Shown here: positions 41,539-49,794 of the stretch, piece by piece
How the letters are laid out: each line of letters begins with the position of its first letter
Numbering within the stretch: the first letter of the stretch is position 1
Origin: RGIG6353 sp964650465
GTDB taxonomy: Bacteria > Bacillota > Clostridia > Oscillospirales > SIG627
Length of the DNA stretch: 64,000 nt
Direction: 5' to 3'
Assembly (NCBI GenBank): GCA_964650465.1
Contig: CAZYTA010000003.1
Location: forward strand, 32,268-96,267
The notes under the pieces: model-generated
The model's input: only the letters and a program-made list of their open reading frames with translations
Told to the model about the DNA's origin: nothing
The model's database searches: none
Translations under genes and position numbers: made by a program

Positions 41539-42399
41539 ATGATAATTAACTTTAATATTGACAGGCTGAACGGCTTGCTTCTTGATTTTTACAAGCTTAC
41601 GGGGCTTACTATCAGTGTATGGGACAAGGATTTCAATCAGCTTTCCTTTCAGCCCTCCGATATGCCCGGCTTTTGCCGTATGATAAAGGAGACAAAGGAG
41701 GGCAACAGCCGCTGTCTTGAAAGCGACAAGAAAATATGTATGATGTGTCGGTCAACTGGAGAAGCACAGACACACATATGCCATGCAGGCTTGATAGATA
41801 CCGCAATCCCAATAAAATTCAAGGACAGCATTTTAGGATACATGATGTTCGGTCAGGCAAGTCCCGAGGAGGACGGGAAAAGACTCACACAAAGGATAAA
41901 AAAGTTAAGCCGCGAGCTGAAAATAGATGAGCAGGAGCTGTTTTACTCCCATCGTGAGCTGACAAAATACCAGCCCGACATAGTGCAATCGGCAGCAAAT
42001 ATTCTGAAAATGGCTACCCGTTACCTGTGGCTTTCCGATATGATACAGATAAGCAGTGACGGAATCAGCGAGAGAATAAGCGAATATGTGAGGTCGAATA
42101 TTTCATCAAAGATAACCGTAGAAATGCTTTGCAGTGAGTTCAATATATCGAAAAACAAGCTCTATGCCCTGACTCAAAAGGCATGGGGAATGAACATAGG
42201 AGAATATGTGTCCTCTCAAAGAATAGAGAGTGCAAAGGCACTGCTGACCACTACCGACATGCCCATATCTGAGGTATGCCACGCAGTAGGCATTGTGGAG
42301 TACAATTATTTTACAAAGCTGTTCAAAAAGCAGACGGGGTACACTCCCCTGTCCTACCGTAAGAAATTCCCCTTTGTGCTGAATGCAAGCAAAGGCTGA
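41539..42399 (+). CDS. AraC-family regulator with PocR ligand-binding domain
   Basis: About 286 residues. The N-terminal domain (about 1-150) has the PocR sensory pattern: LTGLTISVWDKDFNQL, a cysteine set (GFCRM, SRCLESDKKICMMC, HICHAGL) and SILGYMMFGQASPEEDGKRL. The C-terminal double HTH ends with VGIVEYNYFTKLFKKQTGYTP. PocR domains sense small hydrocarbon or diol-like ligands and may bind metal by the cysteines. It is divergent from the isomerase/epimerase operon and convergent with two DUF4838 genes. The GTG at 41527 is an alternative start. Confidence 0.9.
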   Translation: MIINFNIDRLNGLLLDFYKLTGLTISVWDKDFNQLSFQPSDMPGFCRMIKETKEGNSRCLESDKKICMMCRSTGEAQTHICHAGLIDTAIPIKFKDSILGYMMFGQASPEEDGKRLTQRIKKLSRELKIDEQELFYSHRELTKYQPDIVQSAANILKMATRYLWLSDMIQISSDGISERISEYVRSNISSKITVEMLCSEFNISKNKLYALTQKAWGMNIGEYVSSQRIESAKALLTTTDMPISEVCHAVGIVEYNYFTKLFKKQTGYTPLSYRKKFPFVLNASKG

Positions 42400-42419
42400 G
42401 TCATGTTGACTCAGCCTTT
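42391..42419 (+). terminator. Terminator overlapping the PocR-AraC stop
   Basis: AAAGGCTGAGTCA-TGT-TGACTCAGCCTTT followed by T. The TGA stop (42397-42399) is within the left arm. It also separates the convergent DUF4838 gene ending at 42423. Confidence 0.85.
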
Positions 42420-42422
42420 TGA

Positions 42423-44351
42423 TTATTGGTTTACTATTTCGTTTTTAACCACCGATTTAAGCATACCGCCGATGCGGATTATAAATTGATCGTTGTCAAG
42501 TATTTTGTGGTAAACGGGCTCGTTGCGCTTAAGTATATCCACGAGCTCGGACCAAAGAATATCCGCTTCGTCGCTTTTGCCGATATTCTTGTATAACAGC
42601 GCATTGGCAAGGTGTAGCATCACCTCGTTGTGATACAGGAGATATCCCCACGATTTTTTCACATTGCCCGCCTCAAGCTCTGTATGCTTTTGAATTACAG
42701 GCTTGAATTCATGGAGTAATGCGATACATTTCTTTATATTTTCCAAATTAGCAATGCTTTCCTCGGAGCCGTTTACAAAGCCGCTGATTTTTTCAAGGTA
42801 TTGCTTTACGGCAAGTCCGTTTTTACCGAAGGCGGACATAAAGTATTTGGTGCTTTCGGCTTCAAAGTCGGCATCTTTATTCCAGAGAGCTACAGCCATC
42901 ATATATGTTGGCAATGCAGTAGGAAAAGCGTTTCTTGTTACCTGACAGCTTACCATTCCGTTGAGGGAAAGTCTGTCAAGATTTTGCATATCGGTGAATA
43001 CCCTTCGGGCAATATACATACCGCCGAGGTCTCTCCACTGACGGGCAAAAAGGTGATAATCAAAATCAAAGGAATCACCGTCGAATATATCCTGCCACTC
43101 CGAAAGGAGCTTGGCGCACTTGCCAATGTCAGAGGGTGATACAGACTTATTCTTTACGTAGGGAACACTCTCATATGAACGAGGGTCGGTGATGCTGTCA
43201 AAGCCGTATTCGTATGAACGACCCCCGGGGGCAAGCATTAGGACAAAACGATCTTTGTTGTAAAAGCGCTCCTTGACGGGTGCCCAGGTAACGTCGGTAT
43301 AAGTAAGGAATACTATTTTCGTGTCAATGCCAAGGTCCGTGAGCCTTCTGTCAAGGTCATTGAGCATCATTACATAATAATCTGAAGGGCGCTCAACGCA
43401 GTTTTCACACTCACATGAATTTTTCTGACCATCCGCCAGCCAGAAGTGAAGCAAGTCAACCTTCGGGTTTTCCTTGCAGTAATCAACTATTGAACTGACA
43501 ATTATCTCACGCACCTTGGGATTTGAATAGCAGAGGTTTGTCCAATTCGGTACATTACCGTGAAATTCACGCTTGCCGTTTTTCATGGCAAGATGCCACT
43601 TTCTGTCCTCAGGAACAGAATTCGGCTCGACGGGATAACCTCCGTTGCCCTCAAAGCCAAAGGGAGTGCTTGTCCAGCCGTGTCCAACATGGTGAAACAG
43701 AAGTCCGCGCTTCTTCATTTCCTCCACAAGAGAATCAAACATAGCTGTGACATCCTCACGGCTGACCGTTTCGCCGTCAATATATTCGTTTGCGTAATGG
43801 GTATACCATCTGTCCATAAAGCGAAAAGGTATAAAGAACTGAAAGAAATAACCGCTCATACCCATGCGGGGAAGCCACTTTATCATATTAAGTATATGCT
43901 CGTAGGAAACATCTCCCTCAATGCATATTGCTCTGTGGCGGTAGGATGCCTTTTCACTTACATCAACATTGATATCGGTTATTTTGTATTCGGGAATAAT
44001 TTCGCCGTCATCTGTAGGTCTCACCCATGCCACACCAAGCTCACGCAGGAAGCGGTAAGCGGCAATAAGCACCGCACCCGAATTACAGCCTGTAATGATA
44101 CCTGCATTGTTTTTTACATTGATATATATGGAAGTATCAAGCCTTTTATCCTCTACAGCGGGAAGGAGGGAGGAAAACGCCTCACTCTCCCCTACCCATA
44201 TAACTCTGTCAACGGATTTATCGTATTCGTTATAATAACGGACATCAACAAAAAGTGAGCTGTCGATTTTTTTAAGATAGCTATAAAGCTCTTCAACGGC
44301 ATATGCTGCCGCAGGGCTGCTTCCTATTCTTGCAAGAGTTATTCTTGTCAT
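42423..44351 (-). CDS. DUF4838 protein, downstream paralogue
   Basis: About 642 residues, no signal peptide. The N-terminal 120 residues resemble the alpha-glucuronidase/GH67-like accessory domain (YAVEELYSYLKKIDSS, VIWVGESE, GVAWVRPTDDGEIIPEY). The DUF4838 core follows, with RHRAICIEGDVSYEHILNMI, LLHFWLADGQKNSCECENC and MVSCQVTRNAFPTALPTYM. DUF4838 proteins accompany polysaccharide-degrading genes and have a TIM-barrel-like core; the ADG and CECENC region is the best candidate active or metal site. The paralogue upstream (44404-46335) is strikingly similar. The ATG at 44351 matches the paralogue start; a TTG at 44366 is an alternative. Confidence 0.82.
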   Translation of the reverse strand: MTRITLARIGSSPAAAYAVEELYSYLKKIDSSLFVDVRYYNEYDKSVDRVIWVGESEAFSSLLPAVEDKRLDTSIYINVKNNAGIITGCNSGAVLIAAYRFLRELGVAWVRPTDDGEIIPEYKITDINVDVSEKASYRHRAICIEGDVSYEHILNMIKWLPRMGMSGYFFQFFIPFRFMDRWYTHYANEYIDGETVSREDVTAMFDSLVEEMKKRGLLFHHVGHGWTSTPFGFEGNGGYPVEPNSVPEDRKWHLAMKNGKREFHGNVPNWTNLCYSNPKVREIIVSSIVDYCKENPKVDLLHFWLADGQKNSCECENCVERPSDYYVMMLNDLDRRLTDLGIDTKIVFLTYTDVTWAPVKERFYNKDRFVLMLAPGGRSYEYGFDSITDPRSYESVPYVKNKSVSPSDIGKCAKLLSEWQDIFDGDSFDFDYHLFARQWRDLGGMYIARRVFTDMQNLDRLSLNGMVSCQVTRNAFPTALPTYMMAVALWNKDADFEAESTKYFMSAFGKNGLAVKQYLEKISGFVNGSEESIANLENIKKCIALLHEFKPVIQKHTELEAGNVKKSWGYLLYHNEVMLHLANALLYKNIGKSDEADILWSELVDILKRNEPVYHKILDNDQFIIRIGGMLKSVVKNEIVNQ

Positions 44352-44363
44352 AATCCACCTATT

Positions 44364-44395
44364 CAAGCCGTTGTGCAGAATGACACAACGGCTTG
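44364..44395 (-). terminator. Intergenic hairpin between the DUF4838 paralogues
   Basis: CAAGCCGTTGTG-CAGAATGA-CACAACGGCTTG, a 12-bp stem, follows the stop at 44404 on the minus strand and abuts the AGGTGG site of the downstream paralogue. No strong T-run, so it may set different expression of the two copies. Confidence 0.6.
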
Positions 44396-44403
44396 CTTGA
44401 AAA

Positions 44404-46335
44404 TTACATAATTGATTTTTTGACTATACCGTGAACCTGCATAACATCGAGGACCTTATGGAGGCTTGTTTCGTTTCTCATAAGGTAATCGACAAAGGAG
44501 CCTACTGCCTTATCGACAGTTCCTTCGTTGCCTTCTATTGCCTGAATTACGCAATTTACGAAATATTCAACATATACCTTGTGAAGAACAAGATATTCCC
44601 AGGATTTGAGCTGACCTGCAGGAAGGTTCTTTGCGAGATTCTTCTTTACTGTTGCTTCAAATTCAGCAACGAGTGCCAAAGCCTTCTTGACAAGTGCAAG
44701 ACGCTTTTCCTTTTCATAGGGGCGGTTGCCTACCTGACGGGAGTACACAGGGTCCACGAGGTCGCTGAGGGTCATCATATATTCCTTTACAGCCTTCCAA
44801 TCCTCGCCGAATGCCGACTTGAAGTAGGTATCACACCTTTCGTCAAAGTCGCAGGTCTCGTCCCAAAGGGCATCTGCCATGAGCTGCATGGGCAGGTTTG
44901 TGGGGAATGCACAGCGGGTAAGCTGACAGGACACCATACCGTCAAGACCTATTTTGTGAAGGGCTTGCATATCGCGGAAGAGGATATTTGCAACCTTGTA
45001 ATAACCGAGGTCATAGAGGTGATCCCACATAAGATGATAGTCGAATACGAAGCTGTCCTCGGAATGTATCTTTTTCCAGCCCTTGAGAAGCTCGAAGTTT
45101 ACACCTACATCCTTGGGGAAGTTAAGCTTATTCTTGATATATTCGGGTGCATCGTAGGTCTTTGTCATATCAAGCTGGTCATAGCTCTGTGAGTATGAGC
45201 GTGTGATAGGTGCGAACATGAGTACAAAGCGGTCGGGGTTGTTGAAGCTCTCCTTGAGGGGACCCCAAAGAAGATCCACATATATAAGGAATACTATCTT
45301 GGTATCGACACCCATTTTTGCAAGCTTTGCATCAACCTCGTTAAGCATCATTACGAAGTAATCCGAGGGGCGCTCAACACAGTTTTCGCACTCGCAGTTA
45401 TTGTTTGAGCCGTCTGCAAGCCAGAAGTGGAGGTATTTTACCTCGGGGTTATCGCGGCAGTATTCAGCCATGGCAGTGGTGAGAGTGTCACGCACCTTGG
45501 GATTTGAGTAGCAGAGGTTTGTATTGAGCGGTACATCGCCCCAGAATTTGCGCTCGCCGTCTACCATGGCAAGAATGTCTCTTATTTCCTGCGAAACATC
45601 CTCGGTGTTTACCTTTACCCAGCCGTCGCCGCCGGGAATGCCGAAGGGCTCACAGGTCCATCCGTGGCCTACCTTATGAAGAAGAAGCTCTCTCTTTTCT
45701 ATTTCCTCGGAGAGCTGAGAAACTATTGCGTCTACATCCTCTCTCGACACATTTTCGCTGTCATAATTGGGGTTGCTTGTATGGCTATACCATCTGTCGA
45801 AAAAGTGGAAGGGACGGTTGAACTGGAAGAAATAGCCGCTCATGCCCGCTCTGGGTATCCACTTTATCATATTTAAAACATGCTCGTAGGAAACCGAGCC
45901 CTCGATACATACTGCTCTGTGGCGGTAGGACGCCTTCTCCTGTACATTTACATTTATGTCTGTTACTGTATATTCGGGCACAACCTCGCCGTCGTCGGTG
46001 GGTCTTACCCATGCGACACCAAGCTCCTTGAGGAATCGGTATGCGGCAATGAGGACAGACCTGGGATTACAGCCTGTAATGACACCTGCGTTGTTCTCAA
46101 CCGAAATGAAAATAGAATCATCTCTCTTGGGGTCCTTTACTTCAAGAAGCCTTGAGTTAAGCTTCTCACTGTTACCAACCCATATAACTCTGTCAACCGA
46201 CTCATCGTAATCCGAATATGCACGGATATCAACAAAGAGTGTGCTGTCGATTTTTTTGAGGTAGGTATAAAGCTCCTCAACTGCATAATTTACAGTTTCG
46301 TTTCTGCCTATTTTGGCAAGTGTTATTCTTGTCAT
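44404..46335 (-). CDS. DUF4838 protein, upstream paralogue
   Basis: 643 residues. Same layout as the downstream copy: MTRITLAKIGRNETVNYAVE, DDSIFISVENNAGVITGCN, GVAWVRPTDDGEVVPEYT, RHRAVCIEGSVSYEHVLNMI, YLHFWLADGSNNNCECENC and MVSCQLTRCAFPTNLP. The tract ELGVAWVRPTDDGE and the CECENC region are unchanged, while the segments around residues 50-80 and 190-260 vary. No signal peptide. It follows a TTGACT-N17-TACACT promoter and precedes the paralogue by 52 bases, with an internal hairpin. Likely a tandem duplication. Probable function is intracellular handling of a uronic-acid or pectic oligosaccharide, by analogy only. Confidence 0.82.
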   Translation of the reverse strand: MTRITLAKIGRNETVNYAVEELYTYLKKIDSTLFVDIRAYSDYDESVDRVIWVGNSEKLNSRLLEVKDPKRDDSIFISVENNAGVITGCNPRSVLIAAYRFLKELGVAWVRPTDDGEVVPEYTVTDINVNVQEKASYRHRAVCIEGSVSYEHVLNMIKWIPRAGMSGYFFQFNRPFHFFDRWYSHTSNPNYDSENVSREDVDAIVSQLSEEIEKRELLLHKVGHGWTCEPFGIPGGDGWVKVNTEDVSQEIRDILAMVDGERKFWGDVPLNTNLCYSNPKVRDTLTTAMAEYCRDNPEVKYLHFWLADGSNNNCECENCVERPSDYFVMMLNEVDAKLAKMGVDTKIVFLIYVDLLWGPLKESFNNPDRFVLMFAPITRSYSQSYDQLDMTKTYDAPEYIKNKLNFPKDVGVNFELLKGWKKIHSEDSFVFDYHLMWDHLYDLGYYKVANILFRDMQALHKIGLDGMVSCQLTRCAFPTNLPMQLMADALWDETCDFDERCDTYFKSAFGEDWKAVKEYMMTLSDLVDPVYSRQVGNRPYEKEKRLALVKKALALVAEFEATVKKNLAKNLPAGQLKSWEYLVLHKVYVEYFVNCVIQAIEGNEGTVDKAVGSFVDYLMRNETSLHKVLDVMQVHGIVKKSIM

Positions 46336-46371
46336 GTTTTTTCTCCTTTTCGGGATTTATTTACTGATTTG

Positions 46372-46400
46372 AGTGTAGCACAAAATAGGCGATTAGTCAA
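46372..46400 (-). promoter_or_regulatory. Promoter of the tandem DUF4838 genes
   Basis: On the minus strand TTGACT, 17-base spacer, TACACT, ahead of a TTTTTTCTCC-flanked RBS. Confidence 0.7.
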
Positions 46401-46435
46401 TGGATTTACGGAAATCGTCGGTTAATTTCCCCGAT

Positions 46436-46480
46436 AAATACAAAGACTGCCGTTTTTTGAGAACGGCAGTCTTTGTATTT
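46436..46480. terminator. Long hairpin terminator overlapping the gene ending at 46479
   Basis: AAATACAAAGACTGCCGTT pairs with its complement over 19 bp around a TTTTGAG loop. The stop codon of the 171-residue protein (46479-46481) lies in the right arm. Confidence 0.8.
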
Positions 46481-46994
46481 AGTCTTCTACGTATTTATAC
46501 ATTTTTTCGGGGTATATGAGCTGTGCTACCCTTTTATTTTCGTAATGTACTACATAGTACATATCCTTTAGTGTTGCAAGCTGAAAGGCAGTGTTATCCA
46601 CAATTACTTCGTCAAAGCCTTCAAAGTACAAATTTTTATAGATGCGAAAATGCTTTCCGTTACGTTCTGTTTTCTCTTCCTTATATTGCAATTCACAGAC
46701 AGATATCTTGAACTTGCCTTTTTTAATAAGTGACTTGGCTCTTAAAGCATCACATATGCAATAAATGAAAAAAAGCAATGGGAAACTTAATATAACTGCA
46801 ATTACGACAGCTACCGCCATAACCGACTTTTCTACAGCAACATACACCGCTAATATAACGCAAGGTAAAAGGAGCACGTATATTCCGCAGAGCAGCAGAT
46901 TTATTTTTATCGTGTCGTTAATTCCCTTGTACAATTCCTTTTCAACCGATCTGCGTGTAATACTGTTTTTTGTTTGCACGTTTGAATAATACAT
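46479..46994 (-). CDS. Hypothetical membrane protein with two helices
   Basis: 171 residues. Two hydrophobic stretches (about 30-55 and 60-85: LLLCGIYVLLLPCVILAVYV and VMAVAVVIAVILSFPLLFFI) followed by a cytoplasmic or surface domain of about 80 residues with many Tyr, Phe and charged residues (FRIYKNLYFEGFDEVIVDN). I do not recognise the family; it may be a small PH-like membrane-anchored domain. The RBS is modest (AGGCAGGA). It lies 44 bases downstream of the flotillin gene on the same strand, so it could be the last gene of that operon. Confidence 0.65.
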   Translation of the reverse strand: MYYSNVQTKNSITRRSVEKELYKGINDTIKINLLLCGIYVLLLPCVILAVYVAVEKSVMAVAVVIAVILSFPLLFFIYCICDALRAKSLIKKGKFKISVCELQYKEEKTERNGKHFRIYKNLYFEGFDEVIVDNTAFQLATLKDMYYVVHYENKRVAQLIYPEKMYKYVED

Positions 46995-47038
46995 TTTTCC
47001 TGCCTATCTGCGTTTATACAGTTTTTATATCGGTTTGG

Positions 47039-48427
47039 TTATTCTTCTACAGGTTCTGCCGCGGGTTCGTCAACCTTTGTTCCAAGAATTGAAGGCAGCT
47101 GCATACCTGACATTGCAAAGACCTCGTCGAGAGGAGGAACAGCCTTCATCATGCCCGAAATAAAGTTTGCGGTTGAGTTTTTGCCGTCCTTGCCGTCACC
47201 GCTGTCCCATACAGTGACCTTATCAATCTTGATATTCTTGATTGCATCAACCTGTACGCGCATGAGGTCCTCAAGCTTATCGGCAATAAGAAGCTTGAGT
47301 GCCGCATCAGCGTCGCCGCCTGCGGATTTAACCACCTCTGCAAAGCCCGCCGCCTGCTTGCGAAGTATTTCCTCCACACCTCGTGCTTCTGCTTCCATCT
47401 TTGCGTAGATTGCATCGGCTTCACCCTTTGCAATTCTGCGCATTTCCTCTGCCTTTGCTTCTGCTTCAAGCTCAATTTCACGCTTTCTTGCTTCTGCCTT
47501 TACGATAATGTCAGCTTCAAGAGTAGCCTGCTCTTTTGAGCGTCTTGCTTCTTCTGCCGCTTTCTCTGCCGCATAGGACTCCTCAAGAGCCTTTGCCGCT
47601 TGAATCTTCTCGGCTGTAGTGGCAATCTTCAGCGCCTCTGCTTCCTTTTCCTTGAGAGCGGCTTCTGACATTGCTATCTTCATCTTGGCTTCGTTCTCAC
47701 CCTGAATAGCAATAGAGTCAGCCTCAGAAACCTTAATTCGCTGTTCCATCTGTGCATTTGCTTCACCGATTGAACCGTAACGCTCCTGCTCGGCAACGCT
47801 GACCTTAGCATCGTTGATAGCCTTTGCAGCAGCTTCCTTACCAAGTGCTGTTATATATCCCGATTCATCACTTATATCGGTCAGGTTAACGTTGATAAGT
47901 CTGAGACCGATTTTCTTCAGCTCGGATTCAACGTTGCTGCTTACAGCGGCAAGGAACTTATCTCTGTCTGTGTTAATTTCCTCAATATCCATTGTAGCAA
48001 TAATAAGACGAAGCTGACCGAAGATAATATCCTTTGAGAGCTCCTGTATTTCGTTGAGCTGCAGACCTAAAAGTCTTTCAGCCGCATTCTGCATTACTCC
48101 GGGCTCGGTTGAAATACCTACTGTAAATCTTGAAGGAACATCAATTCGGATATTCTGACGTGAAAGTGCGTTTTTCAGGTCTACCTGAATTGAGATGGGA
48201 GTCAGGTCAAGGTATGCATAGGACTGGAATACGGGAATTACAAATTCCGCACCGCCGTGGATACACTTGGCGCTTCTGTTGGTACCGTCCTTGTTCTTAC
48301 CGATAGAACCGTAAATTACCATTATCTTGTCGGAAGGACATTTCTTGTACCTTGAGCATACCCATGCCAAAAAGGACACGAGAACCAAAACGACTGCCGA
48401 TACTAAAATAATTACTTGTGGTTGCAT
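47039..48427 (-). CDS. Flotillin-family (SPFH) membrane scaffold protein
   Basis: 462 residues. One N-terminal membrane segment (VIILVSAVVLVLVSFLAWV) precedes an SPFH/band-7 domain (IHGGAEFVIPVFQSYAYLDL; RLINVNLTDISDESGYITAL). A long charged Glu/Ala/Lys coiled coil then runs from about residue 200 to 345 (AEQERYGSIGEANAQME, ALEESYAAEKAAEEARR). This is the FloT/YqfA layout; flotillins organise membrane microdomains and signalling proteins. The gene follows the NfeD-like protein at 49090, the usual YuaF/NfeD-flotillin pairing. Confidence 0.92.
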   Translation of the reverse strand: MQPQVIILVSAVVLVLVSFLAWVCSRYKKCPSDKIMVIYGSIGKNKDGTNRSAKCIHGGAEFVIPVFQSYAYLDLTPISIQVDLKNALSRQNIRIDVPSRFTVGISTEPGVMQNAAERLLGLQLNEIQELSKDIIFGQLRLIIATMDIEEINTDRDKFLAAVSSNVESELKKIGLRLINVNLTDISDESGYITALGKEAAAKAINDAKVSVAEQERYGSIGEANAQMEQRIKVSEADSIAIQGENEAKMKIAMSEAALKEKEAEALKIATTAEKIQAAKALEESYAAEKAAEEARRSKEQATLEADIIVKAEARKREIELEAEAKAEEMRRIAKGEADAIYAKMEAEARGVEEILRKQAAGFAEVVKSAGGDADAALKLLIADKLEDLMRVQVDAIKNIKIDKVTVWDSGDGKDGKNSTANFISGMMKAVPPLDEVFAMSGMQLPSILGTKVDEPAAEPVEE

Positions 48428-48481
48428 AACTTTTATCTCCTTTTAAATTTTTTTGTTTAATTTATAAATAGCTGTTACTAT

Positions 48482-49090
48482 TTACTTTCTCTTTACCACC
48501 AGACTGGTCTGACCGCTTACGCCCGTAACAATTACCTCTGTGCCTGTTTTAATGGGCTCGGCTTCGTCTGTGACTGCGTTTATCTCGGCGTAGGTGCCCT
48601 GAAGCATTACCTGCACCTTGCCCTCTCCGCTTCTTGAGGCAGGGATTGTAAGGTATACCTTTCCTGCGGTGCCCACTGTGTTGCGGTTATCGAGATTTCC
48701 GTCGCTTCTGAGCTTCATTACCGCTCTGAGCAGGAATGCAAGAACCACCATCATGAGAAATCCGCACAGTGCCGCAACCGATACAGTTGCCAATATACCT
48801 GCGCCCGAGCTGTCAAGGACTGTACCAACCCAGCCGAACACCACGAGGAATGCCACCATGCCTCTTACGGTGAAGATGCGGAGTCCGTCAAGTCCCTCAA
48901 AATCGTGGGGTATGTCGTCAACATCGGCATCAAACTCCACCTCGGTGTCATCGGGGATATCACTGTCATCCCCGAAGCCTATCAACATGGTTGCTGTCTG
49001 TATGAGCAGTACCAGAGTTGAGGGGACTGCTATGCAGGTAAATATCTGGGATATTATGCTGAGTGAATTCCACCATTCTATTATAAACAT
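48482..49090 (-). CDS. NfeD-like membrane protein
   Basis: 202 residues. Three or four hydrophobic segments (IISQIFTCIAVPSTLVLLI; VRGMVAFLVVFGWVGTVLD; ILATVSVAALCGFLMMVVLA), an acidic loop (DIPDDTEVEFDADVDD), and a C-terminal OB-fold-like soluble part (GTAGKVYLTIPASRSGEGK ... IKTGTEVIVTGVSG). This is the NfeD short-form architecture of YuaF-type partners, which act with flotillins. Good AGGAG site. Co-directional and next to the flotillin gene. Confidence 0.85.
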   Translation of the reverse strand: MFIIEWWNSLSIISQIFTCIAVPSTLVLLIQTATMLIGFGDDSDIPDDTEVEFDADVDDIPHDFEGLDGLRIFTVRGMVAFLVVFGWVGTVLDSSGAGILATVSVAALCGFLMMVVLAFLLRAVMKLRSDGNLDNRNTVGTAGKVYLTIPASRSGEGKVQVMLQGTYAEINAVTDEAEPIKTGTEVIVTGVSGQTSLVVKRK

Positions 49091-49114
49091 TATATCATCT
49101 CCTAACAGGCTGAA

Positions 49115-49669
49115 TTATTGTAATGAGGAAAGTGTTTCTTCTGCTGACCTTCTGAGCTGTGTTGCAGAGTGGGCGAAGAACATGACTGTCAGTATTTTTA
49201 TCAGCTTATCTCTGCCGCCGGGTATTCTTTCGTCATAGGACTCTGTTGCCTTCTCTGCCGCAGATGCTATCGATGCACTGTCATCAAGCTCCAGGTCGGG
49301 GTCGCTGTACATGTCTACATACATATGATAAAGCTCATTATTTTTTACAAGGTCGTCAAGCTCGCTTTCGGTGGGACCTGTTATCAGGTCTATCAAGCCG
49401 CATATTTTATCTATATGCAGGGTTTCCTTCAGCATATTAATAATTATTATTCCTGCGAACTGCTCTCTTGAATAAAGTCTTTTTACTGGTGAGGTTATAA
49501 ACCCTCGCTTTACCCAATTCTGTATCATGTAGGGCTCCAGCCCCGTCATTGCCGACACCTGCGACAGTGTAATGCCGCCTGCGGCAAATATCCCGTCAAA
49601 CAGAGTTCTTGAACTCCCTCTTGACAGCGAGGACACCTCTACTGTAGTCCCCGGGAAAGTGGTGATCAC
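49115..49669 (-). CDS. DUF1836 protein (MerR-like HTH)
   Basis: 184 residues. The middle carries a MerR-type winged-helix pattern (ITLSQVSAMTGLEPYMIQNW then VKRGFITSPVKRLYSREQFA), and the rest is the mostly helical DUF1836 region (HIDKICGLIDLITGPTESEL). The start is GTG at 49669, eight bases after GGAGG. It begins the NfeD-flotillin operon from a strong promoter at 49704-49732. DUF1836 proteins are common in Clostridia and poorly studied; a role as regulator of the flotillin operon is an inference. Confidence 0.8.
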   Translation of the reverse strand: MITTFPGTTVEVSSLSRGSSRTLFDGIFAAGGITLSQVSAMTGLEPYMIQNWVKRGFITSPVKRLYSREQFAGIIIINMLKETLHIDKICGLIDLITGPTESELDDLVKNNELYHMYVDMYSDPDLELDDSASIASAAEKATESYDERIPGGRDKLIKILTVMFFAHSATQLRRSAEETLSSLQ

Positions 49670-49703
49670 CTGTTACACCTCCCTTTTTATTTATTACGAT
49701 ATG

Positions 49704-49732
49704 ATTATACCATACGGTCACGTGATTGTCAA
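49704..49732 (-). promoter_or_regulatory. Strong promoter of the DUF1836-NfeD-flotillin operon
   Basis: On the minus strand the consensus TTGACA, 17-base spacer, TATAAT. Confidence 0.85.
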
Positions 49733-49761
49733 TAGGTGTCGTATGATTTTTTAGAAATAAT

Positions 49762-49794
49762 AATATAACGCAGGAGTTATACCTGCGTTATATT
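49762..49794 (-). terminator. Terminator overlapping the ClC stop
   Basis: AATATAACGCAGG-AGTTATA-CCTGCGTTATATT, a 13-bp stem; the ClC stop codon at 49788-49790 is inside the right arm. Confidence 0.75.

Noticed and set aside
44431..45192. Plus-strand 253-codon open frame
   Set aside because: Antisense to a DUF4838 gene with clear conservation to its paralogue; composition is that of a shadow frame.
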